Shown in pieces: positions 1-6,396 of a stretch of 10,829 nucleotides of DNA; the stretch's first letter is position 1, and every line of letters starts with the position of its first letter. The translations under genes and the position numbers were made by a program. The notes under the pieces are model-generated. The model was not told the origin of the DNA. It worked only from the letters and a program-made list of their open reading frames with translations, and ran no database searches. The DNA comes from Bacteroidales bacterium. GTDB taxonomy: Bacteria; Bacteroidota; Bacteroidia; Bacteroidales; Bacteroidaceae. The stretch spans positions 1 to 10,829 of the forward strand of contig SFID01000094.1 of the NCBI GenBank assembly GCA_004555425.1, in the 5' to 3' direction.

Positions 1-15
1 GGTTCTAGTCGGGTC

Positions 16-134
16 GTTACCCCGCTCAATTAGTAAGATTCGAAAGATTCGTGTTAAAGAAACACGAATCAAATTGTTTCCTTGTTGGAGGTTAACCCCG
101 CGCAATTAGAAAGATTCGTATGATTCGTGTTAAA
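16..134. repeat. Two imperfect direct repeats of about 43 bp
   Basis: A block at about 16-58 recurs at about 91-134, a period of 75 bp. Both start with GTTA followed by a CCCCGC stretch, continue through CAATTAG and AAGATTCG, and end in GATTCGTGTTAAA. About five or six positions differ. No coding function is visible. The unit looks like an intergenic repeat, and its genome-wide copy number cannot be judged from this window. Confidence 0.7.
46..70. repeat. 10-bp-stem inverted repeat
   Basis: GATTCGTGTT (46-55) is the exact reverse complement of AACACGAATC (61-70), with a 5-nt loop AAAGA. It overlaps the end of the first 43-bp direct repeat. There is no clean T-run on either side, so it is not a textbook terminator, although it could end transcription of a gene left of the window. 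The second direct-repeat copy lacks the returning arm. Confidence 0.6.
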
Positions 135-312
135 ATAAATACCGCACACCGCAGTACCACACGTTGTCTCGCAATCTAGAACGACCTGAGTAGTTACCCG
201 AAATGTTAAATCCAAGCTTTTTTCGCGCGAAAACTTTTAATATCTTTTATATTTTCGGCCGCGAAAAAAACGCTACATCGTCAATTCGCGCACCGATAAA
301 GCCAAGAAAATT

Positions 313-354
313 TCCGCAAAAGCATCTAGAAAATCCGCAAAAGCATATAGAATT
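313..354. repeat. Tandem pair of 21-bp units
   Basis: Units 313-333 and 334-354 both begin TCCGCAAAAGCAT and then read TAGAA after one variable base. The same pair occurs in the right copy at 10761-10802. The period equals seven codons, but in this copy the frame is not the one suggested by the right copy. Confidence 0.75.
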
Positions 355-390
355 TTCTACTTCCGATGTATTTCTTCCTTTATAATGGCC

Positions 391-437
391 AAAAAAAAGA
401 GGAAAGAACCCCGTGTTTGGGGCTCTCTCCTCTTCGC
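391..437 (-). ncRNA. Predicted ~46-nt hairpin RNA, left copy
   Basis: On the minus strand, AAGAGGAGAGAGCCCC (434 down to 419) pairs completely with GGGGTTCTTTCCTCTT (412 down to 397) around the loop AAACAC. This gives 16 base pairs including two G-U pairs. An 8-T run (398 down to 391) partly overlaps the stem end. The promoter at 443-474 would start transcription near 437, only a few bases before the stem. The predicted transcript is therefore little more than a terminator hairpin. It could be a small RNA, an early terminator that gates read-through, or an inert relic. Expression is inferred. Confidence 0.5.
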
Positions 438-442
438 TAGTA

Positions 443-474
443 CAAAGATAATACATTTTCCGCCGAAAACCAAA
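443..474 (-). promoter_or_regulatory. Bacteroidetes-type promoter, left copy
   Basis: On the minus strand TTTG (474-471) is followed after 20 nt by TATCTTTG (450-443). This fits the -33 TTTG and -7 TAnnTTTG pattern of the Bacteroidetes primary sigma factor. The element is conserved with identical spacing in the right copy. It fires leftward, away from murC, into the hairpin RNA. Confidence 0.65.
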
Positions 475-478
475 TCGC

Positions 479-512
479 TTTAACATTTCGCAACAACCTG
501 CGAAATGTTAAA
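479..512. repeat. 14-bp-stem palindrome upstream of the hairpin-RNA promoter
   Basis: TTTAACATTTCGCA (479-492) and TGCGAAATGTTAAA (499-512) are perfect reverse complements around the loop ACAACC. The palindrome sits a few bases upstream of the -33 element of the leftward promoter. It could be an operator or an RNA hairpin. The same structure lies at 10604-10637, and a lone half-site CGAAATGTTAAA lies at 199-210. Confidence 0.75.
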
Positions 513-554
513 AGACGAGTTTTGCACACGCGAGGGTTCGCGATGTATTATTTT

Positions 555-591
555 ACGAGGGCTGAAGTCGGTGCGCCACTTCGGCCCTCGT
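555..591. repeat. Perfect 14-bp-stem hairpin with conserved boundary
   Basis: ACGAGGGCTGAAGT (555-568) pairs with ACTTCGGCCCTCGT (578-591) at all 14 positions, one being T-G, leaving a 9-nt loop. The corresponding site in the right copy (10527-10561) keeps the ACGAGG and CCTCGT boundary but has a different inside. This resembles the variable hairpins of the adjacent array. Confidence 0.65.
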
Positions 592-599
592 GTAGATTG

Positions 600-690
600 C
601 CCTGCGCTCTTCGTTTCAACAGTGCCGAGAACAACTTCGTTTCAGCCCCCAACGGAAGGCTGCGGCTTCTTGGTTGAAACGCTGGCTCTG
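600..690 (-). repeat. Decayed remnant of the GTTGAAAC hairpin array
   Basis: On the minus strand this stretch contains GTTGAAACGAAG, GCTGAAACGAAG and a degraded hairpin AAGCCGCAGCCTTCCGTTG. These correspond to the linkers and one stem of the intact array at 10404-10523. The stem pairing is broken here. The remnant occupies the same place relative to the long repeat as the intact array does on the right, so the array and the long repeat appear to travel together. From about 700 to 815 I see no gene or clear structure. Confidence 0.45.
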
Positions 691-819
691 GCTGCAGGTC
701 TGCCAAAGCGAACAGGCCCGCGGCAGGCCGCCGCCACTCCAAGGATGCAACGTCTCACAGGCCACCGCAACTCCGAATCTTCCACAAAATCCCAGTTGTT
801 CAAAAAACGAAGGGGAAAC

Positions 820-852
820 TTCTGTCAAAAACAAAAATTATTCCTAACTTTG
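820..852 (+). promoter_or_regulatory. Probable promoter of murC and the downstream division genes
   Basis: TAACTTTG (845-852) matches the Bacteroidetes -7 consensus TAnnTTTG exactly. A weak -33-like TTCTG lies 20 nt upstream at 820-824. Transcription would start near 858, giving a leader of about 108 nt before the murC ATG at 966. The leader contains a possible 15-codon reading frame at 860-907, with no evidence that it is translated. Confidence 0.5.
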
Positions 853-965
853 CGACATAATGGCGACATGCGCTTGCACGCTTGCTCAAAACCTCCTTGG
901 GAATTAGGTTGGGGTATGCCTGAGCGGGCCGACAAGTCGCTCTAGATAAAATAGTTGAACAACAC

Positions 966-2339
966 ATGCAACAGTTAGAATCCATCTATTTCATAGGTGC
1001 CGGCGGCATCGGAATGAGCGCGCTCGTGCGCTACTATCTGGCCCAAGGCATTCCCGTTGGCGGCTACGATCGCACGGAAACCGAACTCACCCGCCGTCTT
1101 ACCGAAGAAGGCGCACAGATACACTATACCGACGACCCCGCAATCATTCCCGCGGCCTTCCGCAATCCCGCCCACACCCTCGTGGTTTATACCCCGGCTA
1201 TCCCCGCCGACCACCAGGAAATGGCGTGGTTTCGCAGCCAAGGCTTCGAGATTCAGAAGCGCGCCTATGTGCTGGGCCTGCTCACGCGCAGTATGAAGGG
1301 TCTCTGTGTGGCTGGCACGCACGGCAAGACCACCACAACGTCTATGTTGGCCCACCTCCTGCACCAGAGCCACGTGGGCTGCAACGCCTTCCTTGGCGGT
1401 ATCACCAAGAACTACGGCACCAACTACCTGCTCAACAGCGAGAGCGAGTATGTGGTCATCGAAGCCGACGAGTTCGACCGCTCCTTCCACCAACTCCGTC
1501 CCTACGCCACCGTTATCACGGCTGCCGATGCCGACCACCTCGACATCTACGGCACCGTGGAGGCCTACAAGGAGAGTTTTGCCCACTACACCAGCCTGGT
1601 GCAGCAGGGCGGCGCGCTGATTGTGGCCCGCGGTGTGGAGATTGACGAGCGGTTGCAGACTGGTGTGCGCCGCTACGACTACGGCCGCCACGAGGGCGAC
1701 TTCCATGCCGAAAACCTGCGCATTGGCGGCGGACGTATCACGTTCGACCTCGTATCGCCGCTGGGCAATATTGAAGGCGTGGAACTGGGTGTGCCCGTGA
1801 GCATCAACATCGACAACGGCATCGCTGCGATGGCCTTGGCACAGGTGGCAGGTGCTACGGCCGACGAGATTCGAGAAGCCATGGCCACCTTCGCTGGTGT
1901 GGACCGCCGCTTCGACTTCCAGATCAAGACCGACAGCCTCGTGTTCCTCAGCGACTACGCCCACCATCCAGAAGAAATACGCCAGAGCATCCTCTCCCTG
2001 CGCGAGGTGTTTGACGGCCGCAAGATAACCGCCATCTTCCAGCCCCACCTCTACACGCGCACCCGTGACTTCTATCGCGAATTTGCCGAGGCGCTCTCCC
2101 TGCTCGACGAGGTGATACTCACCGAAATATATCCCGCGCGCGAACTGCCCATTGAGGGTGTGAGCAGCCAACTCATCTACGATGCCCTGCGCCCCGATAT
2201 GGAGAAACAACTCTGCCAGAAGAAAGATGTGCAGGCCATCCTGCGACAGGGCCACTACGATGTGCTCGTTGTGCTCGGCGCTGGCGACCTTGACAACCAG
2301 GTGCCCGCTATCAAACAACTCCTGCTTGAGCAGCAGTAA
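966..2339 (+). CDS. murC: UDP-N-acetylmuramate--L-alanine ligase MurC
   Basis: Cytoplasmic ATP-dependent ligase that adds L-alanine to UDP-MurNAc, the first amino-acid step of peptidoglycan stem-peptide synthesis. The 457-residue length is normal for MurC. The N-terminal Rossmann motif GAGGIGMS is at residues 11-18. The Mur-ligase ATP loop GTHGKTTTT is at 117-125, EADEFDRSF at 166-174 and DADHLDIYG at 188-196. The C-terminal domain shows DYAHHPEE (330-337) and QPHLYTRTRDF (359-369), both typical of MurC. The ATG at 966 places the nucleotide-binding motif at the usual distance from the N-terminus. ftsQ follows after 36 bp, consistent with an operon. The usual upstream neighbour murG is not in the window; about 965 bp of repeat-rich DNA lies there instead. 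Confidence 0.97.
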   Translation: MQQLESIYFIGAGGIGMSALVRYYLAQGIPVGGYDRTETELTRRLTEEGAQIHYTDDPAIIPAAFRNPAHTLVVYTPAIPADHQEMAWFRSQGFEIQKRAYVLGLLTRSMKGLCVAGTHGKTTTTSMLAHLLHQSHVGCNAFLGGITKNYGTNYLLNSESEYVVIEADEFDRSFHQLRPYATVITAADADHLDIYGTVEAYKESFAHYTSLVQQGGALIVARGVEIDERLQTGVRRYDYGRHEGDFHAENLRIGGGRITFDLVSPLGNIEGVELGVPVSINIDNGIAAMALAQVAGATADEIREAMATFAGVDRRFDFQIKTDSLVFLSDYAHHPEEIRQSILSLREVFDGRKITAIFQPHLYTRTRDFYREFAEALSLLDEVILTEIYPARELPIEGVSSQLIYDALRPDMEKQLCQKKDVQAILRQGHYDVLVVLGAGDLDNQVPAIKQLLLEQQ

Positions 2340-2375
2340 GACTTACCTCCCCCTTCCAAACTACGAAGAAAACGA

Positions 2376-3299
2376 ATGAAAACCCTATTCAAACTGCTGC
2401 TCATCGTCGTTCTGGCAGGCTACCTCATCTATGCCTTCATCCGCACCACGGGCAAGGAAGACCCTACCGTATGTACGGGCGTGCAGGTGACCTTCACCGA
2501 CACCCTGCACTCGGGCTTTATCACCGTTGACGAGGTGTGCCGACTGCTGAAAACGGCCCAGCTCGACCCCGTTGGCCTGCTGATGGACTCTGTTGATGGA
2601 CAGAAAATCATCAAGACCCTTGAAGCCAACAGTTTCATCAAAAGCGTGGAATGCTATAAGTCGCCCAACGGCATCGTCAACCTCAACGTGACGCAGCGCC
2701 TGCCCATCCTGCGCGTGATGCCCGAAGGACGCGATGCCTACTACATTGACGAAGACGGCCTCAAAATGGTTGAGCGGCAATACAACGCCAACCTCGTGGT
2801 GGCCTCGGGACATATCGACACCGCCTTCGTGCGCCAACACCTCCTGGAAATGGCCAAATACTTGCGCGCAAACCCCTTCTGGGATGACCTCGTCACCCAG
2901 ATTTACGTGCGCCCAGACCGCAAGATGGACCTCTACACCCGAGTGGCCGGCGACATGGTCATCCATTTCGGCACGTCCGACAGTATCGCCAGCAAGTTTG
3001 AACACCTGCGCGCCTTCTACGAGAAGGTCATCCCCAACGTGGGATGGAGCACGTACAAGAGCGTGAGCGTGGAGTTCTACAATCAGGTGGTGGCCGAGCG
3101 CGACCCGCGCTTTGTCACACCCGAGAAGAAATTGCCCGTCCTTGCACCACCAGCCGACTCCACCGCACAGCATACAGCAACAGGAACCGCTAACCCCGCA
3201 ACGGGCACACCAGCAGCACCTGCTAAGACGGCTGCCACGCCAGCAGCGCCTGCAAAGGCCGCGGCCAAACCAGCAGCACCTGCCGCAGCGGGCAATTAG
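2376..3299 (+). CDS. ftsQ: Cell division protein FtsQ
   Basis: Bitopic inner-membrane divisome protein that, in other bacteria, binds FtsB and FtsL and links the early and late division machinery. A short cytoplasmic start is followed by one membrane helix at about residues 4-23, then a periplasmic POTRA-like segment (about 33-107) and a beta-rich domain to about 245, ending in SVEFYNQVVAERD. Sequence similarity is low, as is usual for FtsQ. The call rests on topology, the POTRA pattern and position between murC and ftsA. The last roughly 50 residues are an Ala/Pro/Thr/Lys-rich low-complexity tail with repeated PAAPAK-like units (about 278-305), unlike the folded domain before it. The gene lies 36 bp after murC and 69 bp before ftsA. 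Confidence 0.93.
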   Translation: MKTLFKLLLIVVLAGYLIYAFIRTTGKEDPTVCTGVQVTFTDTLHSGFITVDEVCRLLKTAQLDPVGLLMDSVDGQKIIKTLEANSFIKSVECYKSPNGIVNLNVTQRLPILRVMPEGRDAYYIDEDGLKMVERQYNANLVVASGHIDTAFVRQHLLEMAKYLRANPFWDDLVTQIYVRPDRKMDLYTRVAGDMVIHFGTSDSIASKFEHLRAFYEKVIPNVGWSTYKSVSVEFYNQVVAERDPRFVTPEKKLPVLAPPADSTAQHTATGTANPATGTPAAPAKTAATPAAPAKAAAKPAAPAAAGN

Positions 3300-3368
3300 T
3301 CGGCGAACAACCGCTTTTCAAAAGATTCATCATCCCCTATACCGATAATATATATATAAGACATAGTT

Positions 3369-4811
3369 ATGGCAAAAGAAGACAATTTTATAGTGGCGAT
3401 TGAGCTGGGATCGTCCAAGGTGACCGCCTTGGCCGGCCGCAAGCAGCCCGATGGCGCTATCCAAGTGCTGGCCTGCGCACAGGAACCTGCGGAGAACTTC
3501 ATCCGCAAGGGACGCATCAACAACGTCAACAAAATGACGCAGTGCATCACCAACATCAAAGAAAAACTGGAGAAAAAACTGCAGAAACGTATCAGCCACG
3601 TTTATGTGGGCATCGGCGGCATGGGTATGCACACCGTGCCCAACAAGGTGCTCCGCGATTTCCCTGGCAAAACCATCGTGACCAGCGAGATCATTGAGCG
3701 CATGGCCGATACCAACCTCGCAGCCAGCACACCCGAGCGCGAAATCCTCTCTGTCATTCCCCAAGAATACAAACTCGGCACCCAGCAACTCCTCGACCCC
3801 GTGGGCGTGCAGACCGAGAGCATTGAGGGCCACTTCCTCAATATCGTGGCCAACTCCTCCATCTGCGAGGACATCAACAACTGCTTCCGCCAAGCCGGCA
3901 TCGGCATCGCAGGTATGCCCATCACGGTCCTTTCGCTCGCCAACGCCATGCTGTCCGAAAGCGAGAAGCGCAGTGGTTGCGTATTCGTAGATATGGGCGC
4001 CGAAACCACTAGCGTGTCCGTCTATAAGAACAACCTCCTCCGCCACATGGCCGTTATCCCCCTCGGCGGTGCCAATATCAACCGCGACATTGCCTCCCTG
4101 CAAATCGAGGATGCCGAAGCCGAACGCCTCAAACTGACCTACGGCACTGCCTATAGCAACTTCAGCGACGAGGAGCAGCCCGCCATCAAACTCGAAGACG
4201 GACGCATCATCAACCATGACGAACTCTGCGGCCTCATCGAATCGCGCATGGAGGAAATCATACGCAACGTGGAAAACCAAATCCAGTTGAGCAAATACAA
4301 CAGTTCGCAACTCATCGCAGGTATCATGGTGACGGGCGGCGCTGCCAAGATGCCCAACATCGAAAAGGCTTTCAACGAATATACCAACTTCTCCAAACTG
4401 CGCTCCTTGGGCAAAACACGCCTCCAAGCGCGCACCAATATCGCAGACTTCAATGCCGACGGTTCCTACAACGCCGTGCTCTCTATCATTGACGAAGCAG
4501 AAATCAACTGCTGCGGCGGAGAAATAGGCGATAACCAAAACGACTTCTTCCTCGAACAGGAACGCCAGCGCAAAGCCGAAGAAGCCGCACGCAAGGCTGA
4601 GGAAGAAAAAGCCGCTGCCGAAGAAGCCGAACGCCTGCGTCTGGAAGAGGAGGAGCGCCAACGCGAAGAAGAAGAAAAACAACGCAAGCGCGCAAAGCGT
4701 AGCCGCTTCTTTAAATCTATGAAGGACTTCCTCAACAACCTCGTGAACGAAGAGGACGAAAACCAGGTGATACAGCAATCTGATAAGAAGGACGAAAACG
4801 ATAACAAGTAG
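3369..4811 (+). CDS. ftsA: Cell division protein FtsA
   Basis: Actin-like ATPase that anchors FtsZ filaments to the inner membrane and recruits later divisome proteins. Residues 8-23 carry the phosphate-1 motif (AIELGSSKVTALAG). FVDMGAETTSVSV (206-218) is the phosphate-2 region, IPLGGANINRDIA (230-242) follows, and VTGGAAKMPNIEKAF (321-335) is the adenosine motif. The SHS2-type 1C insertion falls at about 85-170. After the core (ending near 380) comes a strongly charged Glu/Arg/Lys/Ala segment, about 396-444, that looks like a long helix or coiled coil. A basic amphipathic stretch RSRFFKSMKDFLNNLV (444-459) is the likely membrane-targeting helix, and an acidic tail ends the protein. Length is 480 residues, somewhat longer than the E. 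coli protein. The order ftsQ-ftsA-ftsZ supports the call. Confidence 0.97.
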   Translation: MAKEDNFIVAIELGSSKVTALAGRKQPDGAIQVLACAQEPAENFIRKGRINNVNKMTQCITNIKEKLEKKLQKRISHVYVGIGGMGMHTVPNKVLRDFPGKTIVTSEIIERMADTNLAASTPEREILSVIPQEYKLGTQQLLDPVGVQTESIEGHFLNIVANSSICEDINNCFRQAGIGIAGMPITVLSLANAMLSESEKRSGCVFVDMGAETTSVSVYKNNLLRHMAVIPLGGANINRDIASLQIEDAEAERLKLTYGTAYSNFSDEEQPAIKLEDGRIINHDELCGLIESRMEEIIRNVENQIQLSKYNSSQLIAGIMVTGGAAKMPNIEKAFNEYTNFSKLRSLGKTRLQARTNIADFNADGSYNAVLSIIDEAEINCCGGEIGDNQNDFFLEQERQRKAEEAARKAEEEKAAAEEAERLRLEEEERQREEEEKQRKRAKRSRFFKSMKDFLNNLVNEEDENQVIQQSDKKDENDNK

Positions 4812-4820
4812 GTATGGCCG

Positions 4821-4841
4821 TTTCGCTTGACCTAAGCGAAA
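4821..4841. promoter_or_regulatory. Hairpin in the ftsA-ftsZ gap
   Basis: TTTCGCTT (4821-4828) and AAGCGAAA (4834-4841) are perfect reverse complements around the loop GACCT, ten bases after the ftsA stop. There is no T-run, so it is a weak terminator candidate at best. It may be a processing or stability element between ftsA and ftsZ. The rest of the 119-bp gap holds only a weak -7-like AATCTTTG at 4871-4878, so a separate ftsZ promoter is possible but not convincing. Confidence 0.5.
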
Positions 4842-4930
4842 ATCGAAAGTAGAACCTGCAAATCGAAACGAATCTTTGCACCGACTCTACAACCTACCTT
4901 CATTGTACGAATTATTAGAATTAACCCCAA

Positions 4931-6241
4931 ATGACACAAAATAAAGATCTACTCATAGACATGGACGTGCCCAGCACGCAGCCCTCCATTATCAAGGTTA
5001 TCGGCGTGGGTGGCGGCGGCGGAAACGCTGTCAACCACATGTATCGCGAAGGCATTCATGAAGTCAACTTCGTACTCTGCAATACCGACTCGAAAGCGCT
5101 CGTGGATTCTCCCGTTCCCGTATGTCTCCAGTTGGGCAAGGAAGGTCTCGGCGCAGGCAACAGACCCGAACGCGCTCGCGAAGCCGCCGAGGAAAGCGTG
5201 GAGGAAATCCGCAAGATGCTCAACGACGGAACGAAGATGGTATTCATTACAGCCGGCATGGGCGGCGGTACAGGCACAGGCGCCGCACCCATCATTGCAC
5301 GCGAAGCCAAAGACATGGGCATCCTGACGGTCGGCATCGTCACTATTCCCTTCCTCTTTGAGGGAAATCGCAAAATTGACCAGGCCCTCGATGGCGTGGA
5401 GGAAATCTCCAAACACGTAGATGCCCTCCTCGTCATCAACAACGAGCGTCTGCGCGAAATCTATCCCGACCTCAACGTTCTCTCTGCTTTTGAGAAAGCC
5501 GACAATACGCTCTCCATCGCCGCAAGAAGCATTGCCGAAATCATCACGATGCACGGCATTATCAACCTTGACTTCCGCGATGTCTGCACTGTCCTCAAGG
5601 ACGGCGGCGTGGCCATTATGAGTACGGGTTATGGCGAGGGCGAAAATCGTGTGACAAAGGCACTCGAGGACGCTCTCAATTCGCCGTTGCTCAACAACAA
5701 CGACATTTATAATTCCAAGAAGGTGCTGCTCTCCATCTCCTTCTGCGCCGAAAAGGAAGGCGATATGCTCATGATGGAAGAAATGAACGAGGTGCATGAA
5801 TTTATGTCGCGCTTCCACGAAGATGTCGAAACGAAATGGGGATTGAGCACCCTGCCCGAACTGGATAAGAAGGTCAAGATTACTATCCTTGCCACAGGAT
5901 TCGGCATCAATAATGTGCCGGGCATGAAGGAGAAACTCGATGAAGAAGAAGCGCTCAACCGCAAGCGCGCCAACGAGCGTCAGGAAGAAAACGACGAGCG
6001 TCGCGAAAATTTCTATGGCCCAGCCAATTCCAAGAGTGGACAAAAGCGCCGCCCGAAGGTATATCTCTTCGGCCTGAACGACCTCGACAACGAAGAAGTT
6101 ATCTCCATGGTGGAACTCACACCGACCTACAAGCGCAGCAAAGAAATCCTCGGCGATATCAAGAACAAAGCCAAAGGCAACGTGGCCATCACTATTGACA
6201 CCGACCCCAACGGCGCTGGCGCAGTGATCTCCTTCGGATAA
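4931..6241 (+). CDS. ftsZ: Cell division GTPase FtsZ
   Basis: Tubulin-like GTPase that polymerises at midcell to form the Z-ring. Visible motifs are GVGGGGGNAVNHM (25-37), the tubulin signature GGGTGTGAAP (111-120), and FEGNRKIDQA (143-152). The T7 synergy loop NLDFRDVCTVLKDGG (212-226) supplies the acidic residues D214 and D217. The GTPase core ends near 328, ATGFGINNVPG. It is followed by a charged linker (about 332-373) and a second conserved-looking block RRPKVYLFGLNDLDNEEV (373-390) with ISMVELTPTYKR, as in Bacteroidetes FtsZ. The protein ends ...GAGAVISFG; I see no LDIPxFLR-type C-terminal peptide like the one that binds FtsA in E. coli. Length is 436 residues. The ATG at 4931 is the natural start, with the GTP-binding core beginning about 20 residues in. 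Confidence 0.98.
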   Translation: MTQNKDLLIDMDVPSTQPSIIKVIGVGGGGGNAVNHMYREGIHEVNFVLCNTDSKALVDSPVPVCLQLGKEGLGAGNRPERAREAAEESVEEIRKMLNDGTKMVFITAGMGGGTGTGAAPIIAREAKDMGILTVGIVTIPFLFEGNRKIDQALDGVEEISKHVDALLVINNERLREIYPDLNVLSAFEKADNTLSIAARSIAEIITMHGIINLDFRDVCTVLKDGGVAIMSTGYGEGENRVTKALEDALNSPLLNNNDIYNSKKVLLSISFCAEKEGDMLMMEEMNEVHEFMSRFHEDVETKWGLSTLPELDKKVKITILATGFGINNVPGMKEKLDEEEALNRKRANERQEENDERRENFYGPANSKSGQKRRPKVYLFGLNDLDNEEVISMVELTPTYKRSKEILGDIKNKAKGNVAITIDTDPNGAGAVISFG

Positions 6242-6249
6242 ATCCTGCC

Positions 6250-6348
6250 GTTGGAAAAGTGGCGCAAATAGGACGCCGCGTTTCGTCTGCAACGAGAAAC
6301 GTCTCTCCTGCAGCCAAAAATCTTTTCCAACAAGGGATGCCGCCACTT
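6250..6348 (+). promoter_or_regulatory. Structured gap between ftsZ and the fucosidase gene
   Basis: Three inverted repeats lie within 100 bp. GTTGGAAAAG (6250-6259) pairs with CTTTTCCAAC (6322-6331). AAGTGGCG (6257-6264) pairs with CGCCACTT (6341-6348). CGTTTC (6279-6284) pairs with GAAACG (6296-6301). The first two stems share bases 6257-6259 and are interleaved, so they cannot both form fully. No TAnnTTTG element is visible before the fucosidase start. How that gene is transcribed is unclear: read-through from ftsZ or an unrecognised promoter. Confidence 0.4.
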
Positions 6349-6396
6349 CAATCGCATCAACCAACCTATCTATATACCTTAATTATTTATTACCTT

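Larger units (their letters stand above)
286..591 (-). repeat. Left copy of the long inverted repeat (composite intergenic element)
   Basis: This segment matches the reverse complement of 10527-10829. The match is nearly continuous from 286 to about 555, with roughly nine of ten bases identical by eye. It then becomes structural rather than sequence identity in the hairpin at 555-591. Read on the minus strand it contains, in order, a variable hairpin, a 14-bp palindrome, a promoter, a hairpin with T-run and a pair of 21-bp repeats. It points away from murC. The other copy runs off the window edge at the base matching 286, so the true left boundary of the shared segment is unknown. No transposase or target-site duplication is visible. 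Confidence 0.9.

Noticed and set aside
505..945. 146-codon + strand open frame upstream of murC
   Set aside because: It starts inside the palindrome and crosses the repeat hairpin, the decayed array and the murC promoter. Composition is not protein-like and no motif is visible.
914..955. tRNA-like piece (GCCTGAGCGGGCCGACAAG) in the murC leader
   Set aside because: It resembles a Ser/Leu tRNA D-arm, but there is no matching acceptor stem, T-arm or anticodon stem.
975..2318. Long minus-strand open frames opposite murC, ftsQ, ftsA, ftsZ and the fucosidase gene
   Set aside because: They mirror well-recognised genes on the + strand and arise from codon bias. None shows a recognisable domain.
3300..3368. 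Promoter in the ftsQ-ftsA gap at the alternating AT stretch
   Set aside because: There is no TAnnTTTG element and no -33 partner. AT alternation alone is not enough.
6259..6396. Earlier in-frame start for the fucosidase gene
   Set aside because: It would put 46 residues before a textbook signal peptide and overlap the structured gap. The ATG at 6397 is the better start.
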